Positions 35,562 through 44,826 of a stretch of 64,000 nt of DNA are shown here, one piece after another (the first letter of the stretch is position 1; each line of letters begins with the position of its first letter). The position numbers and the translations under genes are program-made. Origin of the DNA: Klebsiella grimontii (GTDB lineage Bacteria > Pseudomonadota > Gammaproteobacteria > Enterobacterales > Enterobacteriaceae); assembly GCF_900200035.1 (NCBI RefSeq), contig NZ_FZTC01000034.1, positions 124,001 to 188,000 of the forward strand. The letters are read 5' to 3'. Below the pieces are notes generated by a model. It was given only the letters and a program-made list of their open reading frames with translations, searched no databases and was not told the DNA's origin.

Positions 35562-36710
35562 TTAACTCTCGTTTCCCCACCTGACCAGCGCCTCTTCAAC
35601 CACCCCCGCAGGCAAAAATTCCTGCTCCAGACGACCATGCGGCAAGTGGGTCAAGTAGCGATAAAAATCGAACTCTTCATCAAGCAAGCCATCGAGTATT
35701 GCTTGCTGTGCCTTTACCGGCTCAGGAACGGCGCTATGGCTGGCATATTGCTCAAACAACTCACGGTTCATAAGCAGAACATCAAGCGTCGGACGACAGC
35801 GCCTGGCTCTCGCCAGCATCAGTAGCCCCCAGCTATCCATGTCCCCCCAATAGGCAACGCGTTTTTCATCCAGAACAGCGCTGGATAACCACTGCACGTC
35901 AAGGCCGCACCCTAAAATCGCGATAGTGTCAGATAACGCTGGAAGTTGATGCAGACACTGCTCATTTTCAATCACCAGAACACGCGACACGGGCAATGCC
36001 GTTTCCGCCAGTTCCGCCGTCGTTATCCGGCATTTTTTAAAAGGGAGCAATCCGGGCGATAATGGCACAAGCAAAACCCAGTGGCTGGACTCATCAAAAG
36101 CATCAAGAAAGGTGGTTAACCCCTGCTCACTGGCTTCGCCGGAAAAACGCACGTCCAGCAGTCGGGTTAATAATGAAATATTATTCTCGATAAATTTGGT
36201 ATCCACCCCTTGCCCGGAAAGCAGCCTTAACGGCAGCCCTTTTGCGCAACCGGGCTCTAATCGGCAGGCCAGCCTGGCGGCGCTGATGATATCCTGCGGG
36301 CTTTTGTGCCGCCAGAGTGAACGATGACTGACCAACAGCAGATGAAAAATAGGGTCAACCTGCTCAATAATTCTCTCCAGCAAGCGAAATTCCCGACTCA
36401 CCGTCGCATCTGCCGCTGCGTTGATCCAGTCAGAAGGGCCATTCATGATCCAGCGTAACGGCATTGATACCGGCCCGTCGCTCGCCCGATAACTCACCTC
36501 TTCCCATTCCACACGCCCAACTGCGACTTGCCGCCATAACTGCACGTGTTGTAAAACGCGCTGAGCCTGCTCTGCGAATATTTTCGCGGAAGGTTTGCCA
36601 ATGGGCAGACAGAGCGGCCAGTTACCGGGTGGAAGTAAGCGCTCAGCCCGAAGTTTGGCGTTATCCCACTGCCGGGCAAGCTTTTCACGCAGTTCATCAG
36701 GAGAATACAT
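35562..36710 (-). CDS. jetD: Wadjet JetD (TOPRIM-like nuclease subunit)
   Basis: 382 residues from the ATG at 36710, one base after the jetC stop and with GGGAG upstream. An N-terminal DUF3322 region (about 1-170, MYSPDELREKLARQWDNAKLRAERLLPPG) is followed by a C-terminal DUF2220 region. The latter contains TOPRIM-like acidic motifs: a Glu in RVLVIENEQCLHQLP and the pair in VAYWGDMDSWGLLML. In Wadjet systems JetD is the nuclease that cuts plasmid DNA after SMC-driven loop extrusion measures its size. Last gene of the jetABCD operon; the key residues appear kept. Confidence 0.92.
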   Translation of the reverse strand: MYSPDELREKLARQWDNAKLRAERLLPPGNWPLCLPIGKPSAKIFAEQAQRVLQHVQLWRQVAVGRVEWEEVSYRASDGPVSMPLRWIMNGPSDWINAAADATVSREFRLLERIIEQVDPIFHLLLVSHRSLWRHKSPQDIISAARLACRLEPGCAKGLPLRLLSGQGVDTKFIENNISLLTRLLDVRFSGEASEQGLTTFLDAFDESSHWVLLVPLSPGLLPFKKCRITTAELAETALPVSRVLVIENEQCLHQLPALSDTIAILGCGLDVQWLSSAVLDEKRVAYWGDMDSWGLLMLARARRCRPTLDVLLMNRELFEQYASHSAVPEPVKAQQAILDGLLDEEFDFYRYLTHLPHGRLEQEFLPAGVVEEALVRWGNES

Positions 36711-36711
36711 T

Positions 36712-39700
36712 CTACGCGTTCTCCCGTCGCTGGTAGTGTTGTTCAAGCTCTTCCCAGCTCAGCGATGCCATATTTGAATCCTGACCGCGCCGATGGACGA
36801 CAATCGCCGACCGGGTATGGTCACGCAGCAGGCGCATTTCCTTATTAGGGGTGATAAATACTGCATGTAAGCCAAATTCTCTAAGCGCGGCAATGATCCT
36901 GCCCGCCACGGCATGAGAGCTGCGGGAGAAGGCTTCATCAAGGATAATGGTGCCGAAAAGCGGATAACGGCTCCCCGCAGGACAAAGCGCATAGCTAAGT
37001 GATGCAGTCAACACGTAAGACGCGATAATCTCTTTTTCTCCGCCGCTACCGCCCTGCGAGCCAGTACGTGACTCAATCACATTTCCGCTCTGACGATCCA
37101 TCACCGATACGGCGAACTCCAGACGAAAACGGGGATCCAGCAGCGCCTTCGCCCCCAGGGTACGGTTTCGTTCGCAGGCATCCCGCAGTTGCGCCACCAG
37201 CACCTGTAAGGCCTTATAATGGCTCTCGCCGTTATCATCAACAAACCGGGCAGCATTTAGCTGACGCTGTGCTTTTTCAAGCGTGCGCAGGCTTTCATGG
37301 ACAACTTTTTTGGTATCCAGACGCAGGTAGCGACCCGGCTGAAAATCGACCCTGAACATGGTTTCATTGAGTTCGCTGAGTCGTGCTTCAATCACCAACA
37401 CCTCATGATCGATATGGCTGAGCAGTTGCGTTACGCCGTCGTCAGACGAACGATTCAGATAGTCAAGGAAACGGTTGAGCTTTTCAGGCAGGGCTTCTTC
37501 CGTCAGCTTCTGCAAACGCTGTAAATAGATAGGAACATCGTCCAAATCAGCCCCTGCCTCAACGAGCGCCCCGGTATCCACACGTTTGGCTTCAGACATA
37601 CGTTTGGTCAACTCAATGTTCAGTCGATGCAGTTCACCTTTAACGCCCTCAATTTCTTGCTGAATTCCCCGCTCATGTTGACGTTCCAGATCGCGAATGT
37701 CAGGCAGTTGCTCCAGAGTCACCGCCGGAAAATGTGAGGCGCACAACTCTCGCTCTTCATCCTGCATACCTTGTTGCGCGGTTTGCTGGGCCTTACGTTC
37801 TGTGGCCCGGGCTGAGGTGAGTTCTGTATCCAGCCCGTTAGTGACTTTATTGGCGGCTTTGAGCTGCTTATCAAGTTCAAATTCAACCGTTTGAGCCTCA
37901 TCAAGTTTTGCTTTCGCTACGCTGGCGTCAGAATCCGGGCGGATCAGATTCTCCAGCCGCTCCTTGAGCGCTTCCAGTTGGCTCTTTGCGCCGGGAACAT
38001 CGATGTTATCGAAATCAATTTGTTGTATTTTCTGGAATGAAATGGCCTGATTTTGCAAAAGCCCCACCTCGCCTTTCGCAAACTCAAGTGCCTTGTTTGC
38101 GGTTTTAACCTGCTCCTGAAGCACGGCAATTTCTTTGGCAAGGAAGTTCAGACGATCGCGGTTATCAAATCCCGTTAGCCAGTCTTCATCAAGGCGTTTC
38201 TGATCCTGCTTGTCATAAAAACGCTGTTTACCAGACATTAACCCCTGAACCGTCATAGCATGGGGTGTATCACGCAGTTGTTCAGGACTGTCAACACAAT
38301 GCCTGTCGCTTTCTGCCAGTAATGCTTTGACAGCTTCTCGCCACGGATGATCTTTCCACAACAGCTTGCGGGTAAAGCCATCATCGAAAAACCGGACGGG
38401 AGAGTGCGGTAATTTGACCTCCAGTAGCCGCACATGCAGACGGTTGTTGCGCTGGTTTACCCAGCGCAGCGCTTCCGGCGCTGATTCTGGCGAAACAAGA
38501 ATACGCAGTCTATTACTGCCAACTGCACGCTCAATCGCACCGCGCCATTGCGCCTCTTCCGGTTTAACCTGAATCAGTTCAGCGACGAAAGGCAGTTCAG
38601 ACTCATCAACGTTCAGCGCTTTTGCCAGCTCGCTGCGAAATGCCTGATAATGGGCGGGAAGGTTAGAATCCGGACGACGCGCGATCTCGGCGCGTTCAGT
38701 TTCCCGTTCGCGCAGTTCTACGGTAATGCTATGGCTGAGCGCGCCTTTTTGATACGCCTCTTCCTGCTTCAGCTTTATATCATCAGCAAGCTGCTCACAT
38801 CGGGCCCCGGCTTCATGCTGATTCGCCTCCAGCTGTAGTTGGCTCAGGTCAGGCGGCAAGCCAAGATTGCGGGTCAACTGTTGATACTGGCGCGCCAGAG
38901 TCTCTCGGCTGCCGAGCGTTTTTTGCCAGTCCTTGATACGCTCGTTCAGTTCATCAATATTGGCGCCGCCGACCTGGAGATAGCGCTGCATACAGTCGCT
39001 AACCACCTTTTTTTGCAACTCAAGCCGTGACTGGATCTGTTCTTCGCTGGTTTGTGCCTCACCAAGCTCAGCGTTAAGGAGGCTAATCTTTTCTTGCCAG
39101 AGCTGGCTTGCCTGTTGTGCAAACCAGATGGGCAACAGCAATTCCAGCGCCTTCCTGTCAGCAAGTTGTCGCTCTTGCTTCTGGTACTTATCCCAACTCA
39201 GGGCGACAGGTTGCAAGGACTGCTGCTGTTTGCGCGCCGTTTCCAGCTCCTGATGAATTTCTGTCAGACCATCAAAACTATTGGCTACTTCCGTCGCGCG
39301 ATCGAAGGCAGAATGGTCGTCCAGCACCAGCTCGCGGAAAATCTCATCAATGCTGTTTAACTGTTTTAACCCTGCCGCCCGGTTTAACAGCGTAAATGCG
39401 TTTTCCCCCACTTCGAAGAAATCCCGCAAGCGCGCCAGATACTGCTTTTTATTGTTCAGCCAAATCCAGATCCCGGTCGTCTCTTTTTCCATTTGCTTCA
39501 ACGACCGTGCGCCACCGTCATGCCAGATATTCAACCAGTGTTCCAGCGTCTGCCCGGAGTTATCGCTGAAAAGCCAAAGCCTTTTCATATCCGTCACGCT
39601 GGAACTGGTGGAATCAAACCACAGCAGCGCTCCCAGACGTACCTGCTGCCCTTCGCGTTCCAGCGTCGCGGCAATACCGGTCACGGTTTTACCCGGTCTG

Positions 39701-40002
39701 GCAATATGCGATTGCCCCTCACCGCCATCGCCGGGTCCGGATACACCACGCACGTAGGAGATAAGATCCCTGTCGCTTTCATGTCCCCCGGTTGAGGCCA
39801 GGTTGTAGCGGGGATTGGCACAGAGTAGCGTCATCAAGGCATCGACCAGCGTCGTTTTTCCGCTCCCGGTTGGACCAATAACGGCGGTACCTTCCTGATG
39901 GATGGCTGCCTGATGCAATCCATGAAAACCGCCCCAGTTGAACAACTCAATACGAGTGAGAATAAAAGATTCCTTTCCAGCCAGACGCGCTATTTGATTC
40001 AT
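36712..40002 (-). CDS. jetC: Wadjet JetC (SMC-like ATPase)
   Basis: 1096 residues, MukB/SMC-like. Walker A GPTGSGKTTLVDALMTLL near residue 43-60, two long coiled-coil arms with a central hinge-like region (about 430-560, including RLRILVSPESAPEALRWV), an ABC signature SQGGSGGEKEIIASYVLTAS, and Walker B FGTIILDEAFSRSS. All ATPase motifs are present. It extrudes DNA loops as part of the JetABC complex. Start overlaps the jetB stop by ATGA, and its own stop is one base from jetD, so the operon is tightly coupled. Confidence 0.95.
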   Translation of the reverse strand: MNQIARLAGKESFILTRIELFNWGGFHGLHQAAIHQEGTAVIGPTGSGKTTLVDALMTLLCANPRYNLASTGGHESDRDLISYVRGVSGPGDGGEGQSHIARPGKTVTGIAATLEREGQQVRLGALLWFDSTSSSVTDMKRLWLFSDNSGQTLEHWLNIWHDGGARSLKQMEKETTGIWIWLNNKKQYLARLRDFFEVGENAFTLLNRAAGLKQLNSIDEIFRELVLDDHSAFDRATEVANSFDGLTEIHQELETARKQQQSLQPVALSWDKYQKQERQLADRKALELLLPIWFAQQASQLWQEKISLLNAELGEAQTSEEQIQSRLELQKKVVSDCMQRYLQVGGANIDELNERIKDWQKTLGSRETLARQYQQLTRNLGLPPDLSQLQLEANQHEAGARCEQLADDIKLKQEEAYQKGALSHSITVELRERETERAEIARRPDSNLPAHYQAFRSELAKALNVDESELPFVAELIQVKPEEAQWRGAIERAVGSNRLRILVSPESAPEALRWVNQRNNRLHVRLLEVKLPHSPVRFFDDGFTRKLLWKDHPWREAVKALLAESDRHCVDSPEQLRDTPHAMTVQGLMSGKQRFYDKQDQKRLDEDWLTGFDNRDRLNFLAKEIAVLQEQVKTANKALEFAKGEVGLLQNQAISFQKIQQIDFDNIDVPGAKSQLEALKERLENLIRPDSDASVAKAKLDEAQTVEFELDKQLKAANKVTNGLDTELTSARATERKAQQTAQQGMQDEERELCASHFPAVTLEQLPDIRDLERQHERGIQQEIEGVKGELHRLNIELTKRMSEAKRVDTGALVEAGADLDDVPIYLQRLQKLTEEALPEKLNRFLDYLNRSSDDGVTQLLSHIDHEVLVIEARLSELNETMFRVDFQPGRYLRLDTKKVVHESLRTLEKAQRQLNAARFVDDNGESHYKALQVLVAQLRDACERNRTLGAKALLDPRFRLEFAVSVMDRQSGNVIESRTGSQGGSGGEKEIIASYVLTASLSYALCPAGSRYPLFGTIILDEAFSRSSHAVAGRIIAALREFGLHAVFITPNKEMRLLRDHTRSAIVVHRRGQDSNMASLSWEELEQHYQRRENA

Positions 40003-40748
40003 GCGTCCTCCTCACTATTTTCTTTTTCTAACGAATCATTAGGGGAAGTTTGTTGCGTAATTTGTTCCCGTAGCCATGCCAGTAATGCCTGAAGATTCAT
40101 CGGGTCGGCAAGATGAGCAATAATCGGACGAACCACGATCCGCTCATGCGCATCCGGCGACGTGACCAGCCCATGTCCCTTTAATTGATCCAGCAGGGTA
40201 AGCAACCGGGTACGCTCTTTTGATTCACTCCCTGGATCACCAAGGTAAATCTGGAGCTGAGGGAGGAGATCGTCGATAACGATCTGCGCCTGGCTGGCGC
40301 CCGTTCCACTTTCTTGCTCCCAAGCAACAAAATGCTGGCGCAGTATGGCAACTAATAATGATTGTTCCAGATTAAGCCGTTGCCGTCTCACCAGAGGGTG
40401 AGACCACTCATCCTGTTCTGGCGTTTCATCAAGCCTGACTTTGACATACAGCAGGCCGCGGATCTCATCAATGCCGATATCCAGATCGAGAGGTTCCAGA
40501 ATGCGAGTCACCTCTTCAGGATGGGTCAGTACGACGCGGTACAGATTGGGTTTACTGGTTTCTTCCAGAAGGCCGTATTTGAGCAATTCCTGAGTCGCTT
40601 CGCGTATTTTTTTCAGCGTTCGCGTTTCATTATTAGTTGCAGTTTCCTCAACCGACTCATCGGCAACCGCTTCGTCCGATGTTTCTGGTTCACTGCCTGC
40701 ATTTGCAGCAACGCCCCGGTTAATCAGCCTGTCAAAAAAGCCCGCCAT
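39999..40748 (-). CDS. jetB: Wadjet JetB (MukE-like KITE subunit)
   Basis: 249 residues from the ATG at 40748 (MAGFFDRLINRG), 8 bases after GGGAG; the upstream TTG at 40763 is unlikely. DUF4194 layout: acidic, low-complexity N-terminus (about 15-50), then paired winged-helix segments (KKIREATQELLKYGLLEET ... LYRVVLTHPEEVTRILEPLDL; LLTLLDQLKGHGLV). It bridges JetA and the JetC ATPase. Five bases after jetA and overlapping jetC by four. Confidence 0.92.
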   Translation of the reverse strand: MAGFFDRLINRGVAANAGSEPETSDEAVADESVEETATNNETRTLKKIREATQELLKYGLLEETSKPNLYRVVLTHPEEVTRILEPLDLDIGIDEIRGLLYVKVRLDETPEQDEWSHPLVRRQRLNLEQSLLVAILRQHFVAWEQESGTGASQAQIVIDDLLPQLQIYLGDPGSESKERTRLLTLLDQLKGHGLVTSPDAHERIVVRPIIAHLADPMNLQALLAWLREQITQQTSPNDSLEKENSEEDA

Positions 40749-40753
40749 ACCTG

Positions 40754-42250
40754 TTACTCCCAATCGATATCCATTAATGCCTGACTTTCCAGACCGGTAG
40801 TGGGCAGATTAAATCGCCAGCGGCGACCTTCCCCATCACTAAGTTCAGCAAATTCACGCTGTGAATCAATAACCTCAATGCCCACTTCTCTCGCCATGCC
40901 AATCCATACGGCGAACGTTTCGAGATCGTGAGCCGGGGGCAACAACGCCGCCAGTTCAGCCAGACCAACGGGGCGATTTTCTTTTACCAGAAGCTGCAAC
41001 GTCTGCTGAATCAACGCCTCACGATCGAGGCCATTGAAAGCATCCCAGAAATCATCACCAATCTGCGTCAAATCCGCCGCATGATTACTGAGATCCAACG
41101 TTTGTTCCGCTTCATCATCCACTTCTTTAAAACGTAAACGTTCAATCGCAGGGACGCCCGTTACCGCTACGCCAATGGCAGGAAGCGGAACCTCTTGTTT
41201 GCGAATCATCTGGCGCTGCCAGTCGAGTTTTAACGCCTGATTCAGAAATTCGTTAAGCAGATGACCAACGCGGTGGTGTTCAGCTGCAAGACCGGTTTTC
41301 ATAAAACCGCAGACATCGCGCTCGCTACGGGCGCGAGCCTGGAGTACGGTCTGCGATTCATCGACCAGGCGTTTAACCAGCCAGCGCAAATCGTGGCGCT
41401 GTAGGCGGTTAAGCGCATCTGAAGCGGAAGGATGGCTAAGGATTACGCGCAGCCGCTCGCTCATTGCAGTCAATTCAGCTGACTGGCGTAGCTGTTGCTG
41501 AAAACTGTCGAAAACTCTTCCTTCCGGCGTATTAAGCAGCGCGTCCTGATCGTTGAGCAGACGTTCTACTATATCGCCGCGATGATATTGCTCACCAATA
41601 ATGGATTGCCGAAGCGCGCGGTCGGCCTCGCGCCAGGAGTCTTCAACACGGCGAAAGTCAGCCCGCAGGCTGGAAGCTAAGTTGAAGACCTCTCGAATAT
41701 GTTCAACCGCCTGATGCGTTTCCAGCACCTCAATATGCCCGGCTTCCGCCTCCTGTAATTCACGTTCCAACTCGGCGATACGACGACGTAAGGTTGCAAC
41801 CCTGTTTGCCGGATTAGGATTAAGCCGGGTTTCCAGGTTTTCAATTTCTCGCTGTACGGTGGACAAACGGGAAGCCGTAGAGGTCATGAAACGATTATCC
41901 AGCGACTCAACAAACGTAATCGCGACCTCAAGCGCATCAGTAGCAAAGACACGTCCATCCCGTTCGACAATTAAACGGCGTTTAATCCATTCCCGCAGTT
42001 CACGGCTGGCCTGAAGAGAGGGGTTGTCCTGATTAATGTCATACTGTTCCTGACTCACGTGCGCGACAAGAATGCCAGTAAGAGACTGAATCGCTTCCTC
42101 AAGGGGGATACCATCATGTGATTTTTCAAACAGCGTTTTCAGGCAGCCCAATACCAGCGGGGCGCGGCGGGTGGCAAGAAGTATCCAGGCTGGATGCTGA
42201 TTTTTTGCTGAAATATAATTTTCTGTACGCTGCCTTATGTTTTCTTCCAT
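40754..42250 (-). CDS. jetA: Wadjet JetA (kleisin-like subunit)
   Basis: 498 residues, DUF3375 family. N-terminal winged-helix part (ILLATRRAPLVLGCLKTLFEKS ... REWIKRRLIVERDGRVFATDALEVAITFVE), a helical coiled-coil middle (about 120-200), and a C-terminal winged-helix (VKENRPVGLAELAALLPPAHDLETFAVWIGMAREVG). It acts as the kleisin closing the SMC ring. First gene of the operon. A CRP-like site lies 90 bases upstream. It is the last gene before attR, so the whole system is carried by the island. Confidence 0.93.
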   Translation of the reverse strand: MEENIRQRTENYISAKNQHPAWILLATRRAPLVLGCLKTLFEKSHDGIPLEEAIQSLTGILVAHVSQEQYDINQDNPSLQASRELREWIKRRLIVERDGRVFATDALEVAITFVESLDNRFMTSTASRLSTVQREIENLETRLNPNPANRVATLRRRIAELERELQEAEAGHIEVLETHQAVEHIREVFNLASSLRADFRRVEDSWREADRALRQSIIGEQYHRGDIVERLLNDQDALLNTPEGRVFDSFQQQLRQSAELTAMSERLRVILSHPSASDALNRLQRHDLRWLVKRLVDESQTVLQARARSERDVCGFMKTGLAAEHHRVGHLLNEFLNQALKLDWQRQMIRKQEVPLPAIGVAVTGVPAIERLRFKEVDDEAEQTLDLSNHAADLTQIGDDFWDAFNGLDREALIQQTLQLLVKENRPVGLAELAALLPPAHDLETFAVWIGMAREVGIEVIDSQREFAELSDGEGRRWRFNLPTTGLESQALMDIDWE

Positions 42251-42737
42251 GTAGCAGAGCCTTCAAAATGCTGGTTGAGGTACACAGACTACGATAATTC
42301 GCCGTTGCGGACTTTTTCTCCAGTAGCCTGCCTTACTTTGTGATTTTTATCACAATATTTTCTCCAGTGACTTTTCTCTATTATCAGGAAAAAATACCGG
42401 AATCGGTGTTCTACAAGTTCAGGCTAAAGTATGAACTGATAACGTCCAGAACAACTTTACAAGGCAGAATGCAGGAATGCGTGGTGGAAAAATGCGGAAA
42501 TTGTGTTAACTCCCTATGATAAAAAAATAATAACTCTGCCCCATAACAATGGTGAGATTTATGATATGGAACAAATTGCGTGTCGTAAGAGTGGGATAGT
42601 GAGTCAATTAAACAACGATTCTTCGTGATAGCCATCACAAAACCAAAGCGATTTTTTATGGGGGCTTTCGTGGGGGCGCCGATTGAGATACATACCCAAA
42701 AAAAACCAATAACAAACAGCACGTTAATCGTGAATAT
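42251..42737. other. region between jetA and attR
   Basis: 487 bases with no supported gene. It holds the CRP-like palindrome (42340-42355). A 115-codon minus-strand frame runs across attR and is not called. Near 42660-42700 the plus strand is unusually G-rich (gggggctttcgtgggggcg), as often seen beside tRNA attachment sites. Confidence 0.45.
42340..42355. promoter_or_regulatory. CRP-like site upstream of jetA
   Basis: TGTGA-N6-TCACA is a perfect match to both CRP half-sites, with AT-rich flanks (tttgtgatttttatcacaat). Its centre is about 98 bases upstream of the jetA start codon. The role is inferred from sequence only. Confidence 0.55.
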
Positions 42738-42760
42738 GATTCCGAGTCCGGGCACCACTA
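42738..42760. repeat. attR: 23-bp tRNA-Phe 3' end direct repeat
   Basis: Exact copy of 3494-3516. The flanking bases outside it continue into the native tRNA terminator. Confidence 0.92.
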
Positions 42761-42768
42761 TTTAAAGA

Positions 42769-42793
42769 ACCCGCCCACAAGGCGGGTTTTTGC
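42769..42793 (+). terminator. native tRNA-Phe terminator, displaced by the island
   Basis: acccgcc/ggcgggt stem with loop cacaa followed by a T-run. It starts 9 bases after attR, where the tRNA transcript would end without the island. It is now about 39 kb from the tRNA gene. Confidence 0.85.
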
Positions 42794-42892
42794 TTTTCTG
42801 CGACCGGACTCTCCATCGAACTGCATTCGATTATTCGCCGCAAGGTAGTCTTCATTTGCAATGATATTGGGTGGAAACTCGCTTATTAAAAG

Positions 42893-44281
42893 TTATACCC
42901 AAAACAACATGCTAAATCCGGTCAAAACGATAATACAGGCGATATTCAAAAACAGGCCGGCGCGCATCATCTCCTGCTGCTTGATATGGCCGGTGGCGAA
43001 AACGATAGCGTTTGGCGGCGTCGCCACGGGCAGCATAAAAGCGCATGAAGCCGCAATGGCAATCAATACCGACAGAATCACAGGAGACATGCCGAACGCT
43101 TCGGCCACCGAGGCAAATACGGGAATGAGCAACGCAGCACTGGCCGTATTACTGGCAAACTCGGTCAGAAACACCACGAATGTTGCAATCACCAGGATAA
43201 TAATAAATATCCCCATATGAGCCACCATCCCGCTAATCTGGTTTGCCAGGAACAAGCTGGTGCCCGTCTCTTTCAACACATTACTTAAGCAAATACCACC
43301 GCCGAATAATAGCAGCACGCCCCAGTCAGCCGTTTTCTCTATATCCTTCCAGTGAACCACCCGGGCGAAATTGACCAATATAATGGCGCCTAAAGCCACG
43401 ATGGTATCGAAGGATTTAAAACCGCCCAGCAGATCGTTAATGGGTCCGCTGAAAATCCAGAAGAATACGGTAAGCGCAAAAATAGCCAGGGTGACTATTT
43501 TGCCTTTATCCCAATCGACCCGTTCACTATTCGTTTCGAAGGTCCCCTTAAGTTCCGGCCTGAACACGAGGTAAAGAATCGCAATAGCGACAGGCAGTAA
43601 GACGATCATTGCCGGGAAACCGAACTTCATCCAGTCAAAGAAGGAGAGCCCCACCTCGGCGGCGGCAATCGCATTCGGTGGACTGCCGACGATAGTCGCC
43701 ATCCCGCCAATGCTGGCGCTATAGGCAATCCCCAGGAGCACAAACACATAGGTCGAATGGCTGTTTTTGCTATCGACTTTGCTCAGGATCCCCAATACCA
43801 GCGGCATCATCATTGCGGCCGTCGCCGTATTACTGATCCACATTGACAGCAGCGCCGTCACGCCAAACAGCATAAAGACCGCGAGGCTCATTTTACCCCT
43901 CGCCATCGCTAATACCTTATCAGCAATGACTTTATCCAGCCCCTGCACATGCATCGCCGCCGCCAGAGCAAAGCCGCCGAGGAAAAGAAATATCGTAGAG
44001 TTGGCAAAACTGTTTAGCGCCGCCTGGGTATTAAATACCCCCAGCAGCACGGCCATGACGGGAACCATTATTGCCGTAACGGTCACATGCAGCGCTTCCG
44101 TTAACCATAATACGGCGATAAAAGCGAGCATACTCAGTCCCATGACCACCTTCGGCTCATAGGGTAGCGTGTTGTAGAGAACGATAAACAGAACAATATC
44201 GAGCAAAATGATGATGCTGTTACGATTAAAAAACCACTCGTGGGTATTGGTGGGTAAAGGACTCATGTCGTTTTTATTCAT
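42893..44281 (-). CDS. DASS-family (SLC13-type) anion:sodium symporter
   Basis: 462 residues, about 11-12 membrane segments. It carries the two SNT signatures of the divalent anion:sodium symporter family, [14 protein letters not shown] in the first half and [14 protein letters not shown] in the second, plus [13 protein letters not shown] and [13 protein letters not shown] hairpin motifs. It should import a dicarboxylate, sulfate-like or related anion with sodium at the inner membrane; the exact substrate cannot be read. It is the first backbone gene past attR and stands alone on its strand. The neighbouring sulfur-metabolism genes could hint at a sulfur-containing anion, but that is speculation. 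Confidence 0.88.
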   Translation of the reverse strand: MNKNDMSPLPTNTHEWFFNRNSIIILLDIVLFIVLYNTLPYEPKVVMGLSMLAFIAVLWLTEALHVTVTAIMVPVMAVLLGVFNTQAALNSFANSTIFLFLGGFALAAAMHVQGLDKVIADKVLAMARGKMSLAVFMLFGVTALLSMWISNTATAAMMMPLVLGILSKVDSKNSHSTYVFVLLGIAYSASIGGMATIVGSPPNAIAAAEVGLSFFDWMKFGFPAMIVLLPVAIAILYLVFRPELKGTFETNSERVDWDKGKIVTLAIFALTVFFWIFSGPINDLLGGFKSFDTIVALGAIILVNFARVVHWKDIEKTADWGVLLLFGGGICLSNVLKETGTSLFLANQISGMVAHMGIFIIILVIATFVVFLTEFASNTASAALLIPVFASVAEAFGMSPVILSVLIAIAASCAFMLPVATPPNAIVFATGHIKQQEMMRAGLFLNIACIIVLTGFSMLFWV

Positions 44282-44826
44282 AGTAGCTTCCTTGTAACTG
44301 GTTACGACTGAATCATTACATGTATATGTCTTGCAGGTATAAATTATGTTCCTGTTCTGTTAACTGGATCGTACCAGACAATTTTCCGACTGATTAACTA
44401 CTGGGCAGGATATTTTTGGAAATAGGGTTCCTGATATAGGTTATTTATTGAAGCGAGCAGGAACATCTTATCAGGATTAATTCACTCACCTGAATTTCCG
44501 TCGTTGAACAATGCCCCGGTATACCGGGTACTGATATTTTCGCTGGCACCTGAAAGTTGCCGCTGGGAACTATCGATTATTTTCAGCAATCCTTTTCTGA
44601 AATAGAGATAAAGCAGCGCGTAAAAACGGATAATTCGGTGAAAAACCCGGCAAAAAAGCTATTTTCTGGAAATCGACACGCCCAGGCGGCTAACAACCTT
44701 TCCCTCCGGATGGCTAAAAAGCATCTTATATTCCTTTTTGCTCTTAACGGCAGACAAAAGTTCTTTAAAATGCCAATTTTGCAGCCCTACCATTCAAATC
44801 ATCTCGATACGAATGGGCAAAATGTT
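44282..44826. other. divergent promoter region of transporter and cystathionine beta-synthase
   Basis: 545 bases. No separate gene. A perfect 14-base palindrome CCCGGTATACCGGG lies at 44515-44528. An in-frame upstream extension of the synthase (to 44557) is readable but has no family counterpart. Confidence 0.4.

Noticed and set aside
42411..42758. 115-codon minus-strand frame running through attR
   Set aside because: It begins inside the tRNA-derived repeat, so it is created by the junction; no recognisable domain.
3494..42760. CRISPR arrays, rRNA and prophage structural genes
   Set aside because: Looked for regular spaced repeats, rRNA signatures and capsid or tail genes in the island; none seen.
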